The notes: generated from the letters alone by a model not told the origin. A DNA stretch of 64,000 nucleotides from Heligmosomoides polygyrus polygyrus (GCA_947396885.1 OX377205.1:57818969-57882968); one strand, 5' to 3'; shown: positions 49,449-61,644, counted from the stretch's first letter. Translations and numbers: made by a program.

Positions 49449-52400
49449 GGTGGCGATGTCCGTTCCTCCACGTGGTGCCACTGGAAACTGCTCGCTCTGC
49501 GAGCTAAGCTAATCACGGACATTCGAATGTAGGCGACAGGCCCTTGTGACAGGCCGGCCTACGAAGACCCATGTCACATCACATGGTGTATGATAAGTCA
49601 AGTTTCTCGAGATAGTGCTACGGCGTCCGCGGGAGCCGACGCGCACTCGCAGAGTCCAGCGAGTGTGAGAAGTATGCGAGGGTCCCTGATGCAAGGACGG
49701 TATCGCGGGGCAACTGAGCTAGTCCGCAAGTCCCGTAACGTAAGCAGGACCGGCGTGGCTACGCTGAATGTGGGTACGTTGACGGGCCGCTCGTGCGAGT
49801 TGGTTGAAGCACTGGAGCGAAGAAGAGTTGATTTCTGTGCTGTGCGGGAGACGAGGTGGTCCTGCCGCATGTCAAAGGACATAGGACGTGGTTTCAAGGC
49901 CGTTCTATGTGGAAGTCCCAGGACCACCAGTGGTGACGGAATAATCGTCTCCGAACGATTTCGTGACTCGATTGTAAGCGTCGAACGCTATGACGATCGG
50001 TTGATGAAGGTCGTTGTCGCCGCTAAGGAGCGACTCTACCACTTCTTCTCTGCGTATGCTCCGCAGACTGGCTGCTACGATTAAGCCAAGGATGAGTTTA
50101 AGATCCTGCTTGATAAGAAGACAGCAGAGGTACCGTCGAAAGATGTCATCATAGTCGCTGGTGACCTTAATGGGCACGTAGGTGCTGCGAAGGACGGGTA
50201 CAGCTGTCATGGTGGTTTCGGATACGGGTCTCGTAACGCCGATGGTGAGCGTATTCTTGAGTATGCGGAATCGCATAGCCTCACCATTGTGAGCACCGTT
50301 TTCCGAAAACGCGACTCCAACTTCATCTCATATTATAGTGGGAGCTCCAAGCCTCAGTTAGACTTTGTGCTTGTGAAGGTTCGCGACCGGAGCCTTGTCA
50401 CAGACGCGAAGGTCGTGCCGTATGAGACGGCCGCCCCACAGCATCGACCGCTGATCTGTACTTTGAAGATCGCCTCTCCGAGGCTGAAGCAGGTCGAGCG
50501 GTGCGGTGCTGCAAGAATCAAGTGGTGGCGAATGAAAGAGAAGGAAGCACTGTGATTTCTCGCGTGTGGTTACCGACAGCTACGACTATCGATGAAACTT
50601 GGAAGAAAGCAACCGACGCGTTATGCCAAGCTGCAAGGTCGGAACTCGGCACTACGAAGCCTGGACGGCGCAAAGTGCACAAGCAGGCATGGCTGTGGAC
50701 AGATGATGTGAAAGCGAAGGTTCGAGAAAAGAAGTCGCGGTATCATGTGTTTCTCGGCGACAGAACAGCCGACAACTGACAGGAGTATCAGAAGGTGAAG
50801 AAGGCTGCAAAGAAAGCCGTGGTTGTTGCGAAAGCCACTCATTATGGTGATGTCTACCGAAAGCTCGAATCGCGCGATTGTGAGCGGTATTTGTACCGAC
50901 TTGCTAAGACCCGCCATCGCCAAACCGAGGACATTGAAAAGTTTGTTGGCATCAATGATGAGAGCGGCCATCTTCTGACAGACCGCAAAAAGGCGCTGAA
51001 GCGATGGCGTGATTGCTTCGAGGAAGTTTCCACTATGGAATTTCCTCAACCGGCCATCCCTTCTGTGGCTTCTTTTCACGGTCCCGTTCACAAGATCACC
51101 GTGGAGGAAACAGAAGCGGCTCTGAAGAAGATGAAGCCCGGTAAGGCGACAGGGCCGGATGATCTGGCAGCCGATGTTTGGAAGTCGAAGCTCTGGTATC
51201 CTGCTGAGTGGTTGACTGAGTTCTTTAACCGAGTAGTAATGGAGAAGAAAGTACCGGAGTGTTGGCACAACAGTATGACGATTCCGATCTGGAAGAAGAA
51301 GGGCAGTCCTGCGGACTGCTTCAATTACCGTCCGATTCGCTTGCTTTCGCACAGCATGAAGATCTTCGAGCGAATCCTCGATAGAAGAATCCGTGAAATC
51401 GTCAAGCTCTCCGACAACCAGTGCGGCTTTGTGCCTAGTTGTAGGACCATTGATGCTATACACGCCGCCCGCCTCCTCGTGGAGAAACATCGCGAGAGAC
51501 AGAAGGCGGTGCATATCGCCTTTCTCGACTTGGAGAAGGCTTTCGACCGCGTGAGGTTATATGGTACGCCTTGCGACAACACAACGTACCTGAGGAACTC
51601 ATAGAATGGGTGCGGATGCTCTATTCTTGCCCAAAGAGTAGAGTGCAAGCTGCAGCTGGAACCTCAATGGAGTTCTGTTGGGGTGCACCAGGGTTCTGCG
51701 CTTTCTCCACTCCTCTTTGTTGTCGTCATGGATGCCATTACTTCAGCAGCCCGTTCCATGGACGCTGCTTTATGCTAATGACGTGATGCTCGCTTGCGAA
51801 GAGAAAGACGATCTCGAGCAGCAGGTGCAAGCTTGATGCGACTGTCTGGCGAGGTTCGGAATTAAATTGAACGTCAAGAAAACCGAGTACCTAACGACTG
51901 ACGTGAAGGAGTCCGGCTCCATTAAGATTAACGGTACTGAACTTGCACGCACTTCAGTGTTTAAATACATGGGATCAGCAATAGCGTCTGACGGCGGTCT
52001 GATGGTTGAAGTGAAGTCACGCGTAAGTGCAGCCTGTTCCAAGTGGCGTTCGCTGACTGGCGTGCTCTGCGATAGGAAGATACCAGAGCACCTGAAGTCA
52101 AAGATCTACAAACAGTCGTGCGGTCGATAGCAATATACGGCGCTGAGTGTTAGCCTGCGACCAAGGAAGTTGAAACGCGCCTCAGCGTCATGGAGACGAA
52201 GATGCTGCGCTGGACGGCTGGAGTCACCCGCATGGACCGCATTCGAAATGATGCTATTCGGCAAAAGTTCGGTGTCGCGCCGATAGCCGACACGATACGC
52301 GAAGCTCGCTTGCGATGGTACAGTCACGTTCTGCGTGGGAAAGAAGGCAGCGTCCTCAAGATAGGCCTTGAGTTGGAAGTGTCTGGAAAGCGGCCTAGAG

Positions 52401-52571
52401 GACGCCCGAAGCAGCGTTGGTCCGATACGTTCGTTACACACGGACATGAAAGTAGCTGGTGTCCACCCTGATCAAGCGCAGGATCGGGAAAGGTGGCGTC
52501 GTAACACCAGAAGAGCAGACCCCGCGACGATGCGGGACAAACGCTGAAGAAGAAGAAGAAGAAGAAAGTAC
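49449..52571 (+). mobile_element. Full-length RTE retrotransposon, 3,123 bp
   Basis: 5' end GGTGGCGATGTCCGTTCCTC as in the copies at 13,986 and 25,748 (minus). 3' end in GAA repeats. The target duplication GCGTATTTGT lies at 49,439-49,448 and 52,572-52,581. The length agrees with the 3,117-bp minus-strand copy. It is inserted in the loop of F2 and is therefore younger than F2. Confidence 0.92.
49590..52471 (+). pseudogene. RTE endonuclease-reverse transcriptase, broken, catalytic Asp changed
   Basis: The endonuclease begins in 49,590-50,084 (SMRGSLMQGRYRGATELV, with VRETRWS where relatives have VQETRWS), meets a TAA at 50,083, continues in the same frame (VAGDLNGHVGAAKDG, FRKRDSNFISYYSG, LDFVLVKV, HRPLICTLK), and shifts frame near 50,550. 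A TGA stops at 50,777. The reverse transcriptase runs 50,795-52,130: KPGKATGPDDLAADVWKSKL, FNYRPIRLLSHSMKIFERIL, FLDLEKAFDRV, a frame break near 51,555, then LYANDVMLACEEKDDLEQQV, where the usual YADD has become YAND. It ends with LRWYSHVLRGKEGSVLKIGL. Non-functional by several independent lesions. Confidence 0.9.
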
Positions 52572-54021
52572 GCGTATTTGTGTGCAGTTACGGTATTATT
52601 GGTGATATGGCATGATATGGTGGTGGTGAAAACCTAGCACACATGAAGGCGCAAATAGGCAGCCTTAGTTTGTAGCAAGCATTGATGCTCTGGAATTGGC
52701 TCCTGTGAGCATCAGAAAGCGTAATAACAACAAACTAATATGTGCAAAAGTTTTGTCAGAATGCGGGCTCGAACGTAAAACCCCTCTGATGTGCTTCTGT
52801 GAGACGTCTTTCCTACCAACTGCACTGCCGAAACATACCTAGTGGGGTTTCGTAGGGGTTGATGATAGCTGCGCGCACGCTTTCAGGCCTCCATGTCTTT
52901 AAAGAAGCGTTCAGCAAAAACTGACTGTAGTTCTGGATTCCACTCAGAGGGCCCTCCATCCCAAAATAGCATCGCAAAAGCTCACCTTGAGTAGGGAACC
53001 TTTCCTTGTAAATACTCTAGTTTTCTCAAAGCATTTCATGAGTGTTTCCTAACTCGTTAATTGGTGGAGGTGATCTTGGTTATAAAGTTGCATTGCCTGT
53101 GGGATGCAAGGCCAAATACGCTAGAAGCCACAAACGACTGCACGAGCAAATTGAAATGAATTGCGCGACAAGATTTAGCGATACGAAGTATTGCGTGATA
53201 AAATTTATTCTCGGTGAACATTAGATTTGATGAATCACCTATTTAGTCCTACGATTAGTCTTGAAAGATATGATTTGACCATTATAAAGTTCTATAGAAA
53301 AATCAGTTACGAAATGCTAAAGAGATGTCTTGTTGAAACTAATACTTTTAGCCTCTGCTAAAGGATCTCTCGTCTATCTAATTGGAATCCTCGTGTAATT
53401 TTACCCTGAAAACATGCCTCTTAGTATTCCTAAAAATAAACAAAAACTGGTATTTCACCAAAGTTAAACAGCGCCCGAAAAAAATCGCTATCAGTGTTGT
53501 TGAGGCAAGATTCTTTCCTGACTCATTCGATAGAGCTTGAGATTCTAATATAGGAGATAGTAATGCTCCCATGAATCCGGATTTCTCGACCGCCACTACA
53601 AGTCCTCTGAGCCTCCTAGCTCCCTGTCGATTGTAATCACACCAAATCTGCTCGATCTGCAGGCTCCCGTGGTCGGCCAGGTCACCCTTGCCTCCGCGGC
53701 GAGGACTGTCTTGGCTCAGTGCGAAGCGGCGGGTGCGGCGAGTGTCAGAGCAAGAGTCGACGCTAATCGGCTCCGCAGGCACTGCCCGCATCTTTGCCCG
53801 CGCCGTTTCAGGCAGATCATCCCTCACCCCTGAGAGGATGTGGGACCCAGTTCGTTCCTTTTTGTGTAGTTTTACAGGGAGCGACCAGCAAAAACAAATG
53901 TTAGAAGAACAACACATCCTCAGTCATTTGTTTCAGCAATTGTTATTCATCACTCCCATCTACTTCCATCAATGGTTAAGTAGTGCGATTCTGTAAACCC
54001 TCCTTTGCATTCTAACTGCAG

Positions 54022-54951
54022 TACCGGACGCGTCTTTTGAATAGACGCCGCAAAAAGCGCGATTTTGCGGTTTTTGCGCCTTTTTGATAACACTCGCCCA
54101 AAATTCATCCATCTGAAAAACCAAGGTCATATTTGGGCTTAGGAGCTCGAGCTCTATCGTTTGGTGTACATTGTTGATATGGAGCCTTGAAAATGTCCGA
54201 AATTGAAATCTTGCGCTCTATTGCGAAGGGCGGGCGCAAACCACAGTAAACAGTTCCATGCTTACAATTCCTCTAATTTGAATTTTTCTGGGGAACGGCT
54301 GGTACCGCCCGGTTCGCCTCTTCGAGGTCTACACAAACATGCATACAGATTTACCATAGCACCGCATTTTCGCAGTGGGTGGCCAAAACGAATGTGTGGA
54401 GGAGGCTTTTTACGATTGGAGCAGCTTATTTCCCAGGATTTGCATGCTTTCGGAGTATCTCAAGCATGGCCTACGTCGCCAGCGCTCTGCCATGCCTGGA
54501 ATCTTCCTAGAGTGCACAATTCATATAGGATTGAACCTATCAATCGGGCGGGCGTGACAGCTTGTAGAGTGAACGTTTGGGTAGTTTACAGAATTTCTCA
54601 GCCACCCTACTCAGGAATTGCTGTACGGGGATCGAGCCTATCAATTGAGTGGGCATGAGCGCTCGCAGATTGCACCCGCGGGCGCGTTCTGAGCGCAATT
54701 GTGAGCATGTAACTGTTTTCGAGGTTTGCGACCGACAACTCGTCCGCGACCGCCCTTCCCAATGGAGCGAAAGTTTTCAATTTCGGACATTTTCATGGTT
54801 CCGTATGAACAAACGATAGAGCTCGAGTTCGTGAGCTCAAATATGACCTTGGTTTTTCAGATGGATGAAGTTTAGACGAGTTTTATCAAAAAGGCGCAAA
54901 AACCGTAAAATCGCACCTTTTGCGGTGTCCATTCAAAAGTCGCGTCCGGTA
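54022..54951. mobile_element. P1-family element, short copy
   Basis: Inverted ends TACCGGACGCGTCTTTTGAA (54,022) and the reverse complement of 54,900-54,951 (TACCGGACGCGACTTTTGAA) extend about 240 bp inwards (AAAAACCAAGGTCATATTTG and AGCTCGAGCTCTATCGTTTG in both arms). The interior block 54,301-54,600 is that of P1 at 15,218-15,640. Coding capacity is nil (frames up to 151 codons are incidental). It is uninterrupted, so it shows the element's non-nested form. No clear target duplication. Confidence 0.83.
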
Positions 54952-56249
54952 ATGTATCCTAGTCTTCCTTTAGTCTCATGAGTCCAGCAGCAAACAGTTA
55001 CGCTATTTTCCGCGTCCCATCACCTGCAACAGAAAATTTTTCATCATGTTTTGCTAATGGAGTTAAATCTGCAGAAAGCAAAGTTTGCATGCTTCAGACA
55101 AAGATGTAGTAACCTAATGGACTAAATAACTCCTTGACGGCACGGCGGTTGGAAAGAGCAGAACAATTCGCTTGCTTCCTGTTTGCAATTAAATGAACAG
55201 AAAATTCTGAACGGGTGAGTAGGCATTAAAATTAAATGCACTTCTATATCATTAACGCGCGATGTGACAGTTACAACCTAATAGATAGAAGGTTGTGCAT
55301 CTAGCTTGGCTGGAGTTATGTGAGATAACTGAGCGGAGACTGCAGCTCTTTTTTGGATGGTGTACAGCGTTAGATTGAGCACACGGGAATTTAGTGCGTT
55401 CGAATTGTCTCAACAAGGCGCTTATTCCAGTCGCCCATTCTCTGCTGTAGGCGGGGGGGGGGGGGGGCGGATCCTCATTCTGTGGTTACCCTGAATGCCA
55501 TCAGGTAGCTGCCAGCTGTCCGTTCTGTCCGGACGCTTGTTCATGCCCGCGCCGACGACACCCTCCGAGAACAAACAGATGAAGCAGTCGCAAGCATCCT
55601 CCGATGCTCTGCAATTCAGCGGCAAACTGTTCGGCAACGAACTCCCAAGCGAACAGCAGCTCACTGGCCGCCGGAGAGAGAACTGCTGTGGATGTGCCCC
55701 CTCCTTCGCTCTCCTCAAAATTGGACAAGGCTCTCACTCCTACGCCGTGGATCATTCGAGCACACGTTATGGTGAAAAAAACGAGACTAATGCCCTTCAC
55801 TGGTGAGGACCTGAGTTGCTTTCCTAAGGTGGGGAACCTCTCCTCTCCTGTATGTAGTCTGCAGAACTGAAAGCAGGCAGTTAAACAAAGACAACACGCA
55901 CACATAACCACGATAGTGTAACGTTTTGGAATTCCTACCTGGGAGGATCAGTCAGCATGGGATCGACTACGCACTTCTGATTGAATGCTTCAAGAAGACT
56001 GGCGACTGCGTCATCAAATTTCCTTATTTTCAGTGCTTCTAATCTTCGCGGACTGCGGAAAAGCGAACGGTGTCCAGTCGCTGGAACACCAAACCCAGAT
56101 TTAACGTGAAGCCTGGGTTGATCCGCTTCAGGGACTGCAGTTCACAATTTGGCAACGGAATGGATAATTTAATACTAATGCTGCCATGGGTCTAGGAGGA
56201 AACACTATCAACCCATCAGTCATTGACTCCTTGCCAGTCAATAGCGAAG
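54952..56249. other. Spacer with a possible exon
   Basis: A poly-G run of at least 12 lies at 55,453. At about 55,604-55,800 on the plus strand an open stretch ends VDVPPPSLSSKLDKALTPTP and WIIRAHVMVKKTRLMPFT, followed by a donor-like CTG|GTGAGG at 55,799. It has a codon-like texture but no family I recognise and no firm acceptor. The overlapping minus-strand frame (55,501-55,911) looks like its antisense shadow. Confidence 0.3.
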
Positions 56250-56842
56250 GCTGGTCACAGGTAGGATGGTGGTGCCGTACGAGGCAGCCGCAGCGCAGCA
56301 CCATCCGCTGATCTGCACTCCTAGGCTAGCCCCGTCGAGGTTGCAACAGGTGGAAAGATGCGATGCGGCTGGAATCAAGCGGAGGCAGGTAGAGCAAAGC
56401 GCAGCAGGTCTTGTTTCTCTGCAACTCTGCACAAGAGGTGACAAGCATGCATCAAACTCCGCCAGACTACGAAGCAGGCATACCTGTGGACTGACGACGT
56501 TAGGAAGAAGTTCTAGAAAAGGAAAGAGTATGCCGCGCAGTCCGTGGCGGCAAGACTGCTACCAATCGGCGTTTGTACCACGCGATGACGAAAGCGGCAA
56601 AGAAAGCCGTAACTGCTGCAAAAGCAGCTCATTGAAATAACTCCTACACGTGAAAATTATAAACGTTTCAAAAGACTAGCGGAGAAGGAGTTACTTAGGC
56701 ACTAGGGAGACAAGACATTTAAACAACCATTTCCTATTTTTTCTGTTTTACACTGTCATGTTATACCATGTTCTGATGTAAATGAGCTGTTCTCATTTAA
56801 TGTGTTAACAATATACTGTTTTGCGGCTATCTTAAATGGTCG

Positions 56843-56941
<99 letters not shown>

Positions 56942-57640
56942 TTACGTTACTGTCAGCCCGGCTACCGACCTGCCAAGCACGTCATCGCCAGACCGAGGAC
57001 ACCGAGAAATTCCTTGGCATTATTGATGCGAAACTCGCACACACGCTCCAGAAGATCAATGCGGAGGAGACGGAAGCGGCCTTGAAGAATATGAAGCCAG
57101 TTAAAGCAATGCGTCCCGACAACTTATGACCTATGAAAGTCGAGGTGCGGGCACTCTGCTTAATGGCCAACAAAGTTCTTCAATCAGGTTGTTGTTATGG
57201 AGGTACCTGGTATTTGGCAGCAAAGCACGAAGACCCCGATTTGAAAGAATGACGGTTTTTCGGGCTGCACAAGTTACCGCCTAATTCCCTTGCTCTCGCA
57301 CAGCATGAAAATCGCCAAACGAATTGCGGATGGAGTATGCGTGATATCGTCCGAAGTCAACAACAAATGTGGCTTCGTATCCACCTGCGGCACCATCCAT
57401 TCCTTATATGTTGCCCGTTTTCTGGTAGAGTGTTTGTTGCACCTGACTGTCCTTGACCTAGAGAAAGCACTTGATCGTGGACCGCGTGAGGAACGCCTTA
57501 CTGCAGCATTTGTCGTTATTGTAAACGGGTGTACTTGCCAAGAACCTCAACAGAGTTCTGTGGCCTCGGAGCACGATCTGCTCTTATCGTGGCGGGACCC
57601 ACGCCCCAGGGCGGTGCGAGACGCGTCAAGGGACGGCTGT
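56250..57640 (+). mobile_element. Old RTE copy, heavily decayed
   Basis: Starts at the end of the endonuclease (MVVPYEAAAAQHHPLICTPR, compare VVPYETAAPQHRPLICTLK), then TAKKAAKEAVTAAKAAH-like sequence to 56,630. It is interrupted by a nested fragment and resumes at 56,944 with ARHRQTEDTEKFLGI and INAEETEAALKNMKPVKAMR, then LLSHSMKIAKRIADG (57,290) and VLDLEKALDRGPREE (57,450). Stops and frameshifts are frequent and the palm domain is lost. It is the most diverged RTE copy here. Confidence 0.75.
56634..56938 (+). mobile_element. Nested retroelement tail with (TTA)n tract
   Basis: Inserted in the old RTE between two copies of TCATT (56,629-56,633 and 56,939-56,943); removing it restores the Ala-His-Tyr codons seen in the other RTE copies. 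The short coding relic reads NYKRFKRLAEKELL, and the element ends in about 30 TTA units. The structure parallels the (AAT)n-tailed CR1-like element at 41.9 kb. Confidence 0.7.
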
Positions 57641-58319
57641 CTGCCCCTTGCTAGTTCATGCCGTAAATATTTTATTTTATTTATTTTTTCTCGTGCGGCA
57701 TTCTGCTGCAGTACAATGCACTGCGCAGAATGCCGCCGCAAAACTTTGCTGCAGGTCCGCAGAGAACGTAGGAGACAGCAACAGCCGCGCTCCACACTGG
57801 CTATAAAAGAAGGATCATGCCGAACATAGGAGGTTTTGCTTCCCACTGCCTCCTCTGGTGCTCGCTCGACCGCTTTCAAACCCCCCCCCCCCCCTACAGT
57901 GGAAGGTGTTCGCAATGGAGTACGCTCGCGCACCACCGTACAGTGGAGGCGACAACGTGGGACGAGGCGTCGTGCATTTCGGCAGCTTCGAGAGGGAGAG
58001 TTCCATGACTTATTGGTGCAATGCTTATGAGCAGACGCCACAGCAGCACTGAAAGGCTATACTGTAGACTAGATTATATGCTAGAGCAAGACGACTGTAT
58101 TGATGCACTTCCTTACGAGGGTTTCTGTACTACGTCCTATGCGCGGGTGAAGATCATGCGGAGGAGGTCGTGTGACCGAATTTAAGAAGTCGCCTGTTGT
58201 TGTTTTCTTAGCTTAATGATGGGCGACTGTCAAGGAATATATTATTGACAGCCGATTATCCGGTATTATGACATATTGAGCGGATATGCATCACAGTATG
58301 GATTGCGATCATGTGCCTA
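57641..58319. other. No supported gene
   Basis: Contains GCGGCATTCTGCTGCAGTAC...GCGCAGAATGCCGCCGC (57,697-57,747), an imperfect palindrome, and a poly-C run at 57,883. Overlapping frames on both strands (57,547-58,052) are composition artefacts. Confidence 0.4.
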
Positions 58320-58534
58320 GTACGGAGCGTTCTAGCAGCGATGTTCGCCTTACGCAAGCGCTGTTTGACCGCACGTAACGATATCCTCTAGGTCTGTCAG
58401 CACCCACCCGTGATACGGGGATGTGCCGGCTGATGGAACCGGTTAAGCTGAAGACCTTACTAGTAACAATGTTTTAACATATTAGCTTAAGCCTGGAACG
58501 GCTGGTAGAGAGCTATATCTCGTTACAGGATCTT

Positions 58535-58638
58535 TTGTTGCGATCAAAACTCTTGCGCCAGGCGGGACTCGAACCCGTATCTTCTCTCCGGGCAGCGATG
58601 TTCGCCTTACACCACCGACGCTGTTTGACCGCACGTAG
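58535..58638 (-). mobile_element. tRNA-like SINE S2, copy 2
   Basis: Minus strand: GCGTCGGTGGTGTAAGGCGA (box A region), ACGGGTTCGAGTCCCGCC (box B and T-arm), then CTGGCGCA and the tail AGAGTTTTGATCGCAACAAA shared with 11,592-11,625. The tRNA-like part is 68 nt, shorter than in copy 1. Upstream GCGGTCAAACA also resembles copy 1 (TCGATCAAACG). A second, head-only copy (AGCAGCGATGTTCGCCTTAC, GCGCTGTTTGACCGCACGTA) lies at 58,333-58,378. Confidence 0.7.
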
Positions 58639-59160
58639 AGTCCAGTGGCTGCTTTACGAGATAGTGGAAACGCAGACATTTGCCACGCCTCTGTTTAAAG
58701 GGCGGGGTAGAACGCCACTCCGTCGCCTAGTACCGGTATTCAGAAGACGTGTCGCTGACGTTGTCCTGCACGCGCTGGGATTCAGAGGACGTGAAGTGCT
58801 TACAAACCAGATTTCGTGATGAAGGTGCATGGTGCAAGAAGCATGGCTTGGAGTAATACGCTAGTTATGAAAAGAAGGTAATCAAAGGTGCCACCATAAA
58901 TAGAGAGTTCACTCTGTAACTTTTCCCTAGATGGGCGACCCTACCGTTGCCGAAACAGTACGAGATATTCTCCTACCAGTGAATTCCCTATGCATTCATT
59001 CCTAACGTACTCGTTCTCTATGACTGGTTGTTTCTAACTTTAAATTTTGCACATTTTAAAAAAGGACGACTCAGTCCTGTTTGTAATCATAGAATCCAAC
59101 ACCTTCATTTGACAAATGTTCCCTATCTGAAGTGATTCTCCGATATATTGGTCCTTATAA
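58639..59160. other. No supported gene
   Basis: No recognisable coding or repeat feature. Confidence 0.4.
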
Positions 59161-59172
59161 GGCTTGCTTTGG

Positions 59173-59467
59173 GCGCATGTAGCGCAGTCAGAGGAGGTGC
59201 CTGCTGTCGCGTACACCCGATATCAGGTTCCTGGTTCGGGTTTCTCGCCCAGGGCAACCAAGCCTTCCATCCCGTTGGAGTAGGTGAATTGGTTCCACAA
59301 TTGTCTGGGAGGTGCAAAGCGCTGACTTGTTTATCAGCTAGCCACCACAAGTGATTGTTTGGTCAAATATGCATTCAAATCCCCTTCACGACATCACGTA
59401 GAAGTAGAAGGTCTGGCGCATCCCAAAAGGGATTGACTAACGCCGTCCTTCATCCTTTATCAGGATT
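59173..59467 (+). mobile_element. SINE S1, copy c
   Basis: Begins GCGCATGTAGCGCAGTCAGA, box B GGTTCCTGGTTCGGGTTTCT, then CCAAGCCTTCCATCCCGTTG, TGCAAAGCGCTGACTTGTTT and the tail GGCGCATCCCAAAAGGGATT. Matches the minus-strand copies near 2.6 and 2.8 kb over its length. AGGATTA follows. Confidence 0.75.
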
Positions 59468-59829
59468 ACTTTTCAGTTAATGACGTTAGCACGTTACACT
59501 TTTAAAGAGAGTAGCGGTAAAAAACTCAAATGTGATAGGTATTCATCCTAGCAGGAGGTAGTAAAGAGATGAAATCAGCAAAATCCGACACGACTTCGGA
59601 AGGTTACAACTTCAATCAGTAATTCTCTTCCTCTCGAAGCTGCACAGCAGCAGACGAGCCAAACGCACAGGACTCCTTGTCAGGCTAGAGCTTGAGGATC
59701 GAGAATCGAAGGTCGTACTTGAAGCCTTTTTTTTGGGGGGGGGAGGGGTGGGGGGTCGCACTTTCCCGGTTTGGCAGAGGATTCTATTTTTCAGGTTTTT
59801 AGGTGATCTCTTAGTAGGTTGTTTTTTTC

Positions 59830-61480
59830 CAGCTGTGGCTACGACAATGTGCAGAATCACGTGCACATTCGATTCCTGAAGCTGTGAGTATGGAAATAAA
59901 TATAAAAAAGGTTTATGTGCTGGTAGTTCTACAATAAAATAACTAAGTTAAAAATAAAGATTTTCTGCCGGCGATGAGAGGTTTTCAATTTTTCAGAATT
60001 TTCCAGGACATCATGGGCTGGACAGTTCTCTGCCCGAGGGAGAGACATCTACGCCCAAACGTGTGTTGTATAAAATTTCAAGTGCTAAGGATGGCCTACG
60101 TGCGTTCGCTACAAGATTTGTTGATTTTTCTCTTTGAATCGATGACGGAGAAGCAACTGAAGGGTGGACTTCTCGCGGAAAAATTCTACCTTCTCAAGGA
60201 AAGAACATTAGAGAGTGGAAATGTACCATATAAATCTTTAAGCCGTGATTATTATACCGTAAAAAAACAAGCTTCTGCTCAACGATCTTCGATGTAAATA
60301 GGGCGGATCTCAGGTCGAGTTTGCACCGACGTCACTGGAGCGGACGTTCACAAAAATGATTATGACTTGGTAAGTTTTTCGAAATTTGAAGAGGCTAATA
60401 ACTTTTTGAAAACTAGAGGAAATACGCTTTCTTGCGGTATAACAAGCAGCTTTCAAAAATGAGGTCTTCATGCGGGGGAGGGGGGGGAGGGGTTGGGTTC
60501 GATTTTTGACCGAAAAAAAATGATAAGATTTTGAATAAATGATCATAACTCGGTAAATTTTTCGAGTTTTGAAAAGCCAATAACAAAACTAGAGAAAAAT
60601 TGTTTTATTACCATATATGAAACATTTTCCAAAAAAAGGAAACTTCATGCGGGTAGGGAGGTTCGACTTCTGCACTTCTGTTCTGTAAATAGAAAATCGA
60701 ACACCATCCCCCGCCAGCATAAAGAAACATTTTTTAAAAACTGTTTCATATATGCTAAGAAAGTGAATTTTTCTAGTTTTTAAAAAGTTATTGGCGTTTT
60801 TCAAATTTCTAAAAACTTACCGAGTTATGGTCATTTATTCAAAATCTTTTCAATTTTTTTCGGCCAAAAATCGAACCCTACCCGTCACGCATGATTCTTG
60901 AAAGCTGCTTCTTATATGGTAGAAAAGCCATTTCTTCATTTTTTGTAAAGCCATTGGCTTTTTTACCTTTCGAAAAACTTGCCGAGTTATAATCATTTTT
61001 GACAGCGTCCAATTTTGTCGCTCCAATGACGTCGCTGCAGGATCGACCCGAGCTCGATCCAACATGTTCGGTTCAGAAAACCATGATTTTTACACTGTGC
61101 GGGTCAATGAGTTGAAATCTTTGCGGCAGAATTTTAACTGTGTAGATGATCCCCCTCAAGGTAGAAAATTAATTTTTCATGAAAACTGAGAATTTGGAAT
61201 ACGATCCGCCCTAACCATATCGAAGATCGCTGTGGAGAGACTGTTTTTACTGTATAACAATCGTGACTTGAAATTTTACGTAGCACGATCTCATCCTCTG
61301 ATGTTCTTTCATTCAGAAGGTAGATATTTTTCCACGAGAAGTCCATCCATCAGTTGCGTCTCCGTCATCGGCTCGAAGAGTGGCTTAAAAGTTTTTGTGG
61401 GGAGTTCAGTTAAGGCCCTGCGCTATGTCCCGCTTCGTCGACGCGCCGGTGCGGAAGCTCGCTCCATCGCGAACACTTGA
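59830..61480. mobile_element. Foldback element F3, copy B
   Basis: Starts CAGCTGTGGCTACGACAATG, as the other F3 copies (CAGGTGTGGCTTCGACATTG at 45,914). Arms 60,080-60,420 and 60,950-61,400 are reverse complements (AGGGTGGACTTCTCGCGGAA against its partner near 61,340; CGATCTTCGATG against CATATCGAAGATCG). The centre has diverged direct and inverted units of AACTCGGTAAATTTTTCGAG near 60,370, 60,548, 60,823 and 60,980. Open frames are short. Confidence 0.7.
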
Positions 61481-61644
61481 CCGATTCGTTTGCACAGGGG
61501 GGAGATGTTTAAAAGCGATGGCCTCACTCAATTCCTCCTCCCCCCCCCTCACTCTTCCCAGAGCGACCTAGTGATAAGCTCCTTTATCGACTATTCCTAT
61601 CGATGTAGGTACTCATCATTTCGTGAATGATCCGTTATCCTTGC

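Larger units (their letters stand above)
47724..53838. mobile_element. Foldback element F2 with an RTE copy in its loop
   Basis: Outer arms 47,724-48,150 and 53,390-53,838 are reverse complements (GGCGCGGGCAAAGA, GTTAGCGTCGACTC, GCCAAGACAGCC, GACAGGGAGCTAGGAGG). Inner arms 48,510-48,900 and 52,640-53,010 are too (TCAAGGTGAGCTTTTGCGAT, CACATATTAGTTTGTTGTT). The stretches between (48,190-48,510 and 53,010-53,370) do not match, so one arm was replaced or rearranged. The RTE at 49,449-52,571 occupies the loop. No transposase was recognised. Confidence 0.75.

Noticed and set aside
57547..58041. 164-codon minus-strand frame
   Set aside because: It overlaps three plus-strand frames and partly antisense RTE remains; no family.
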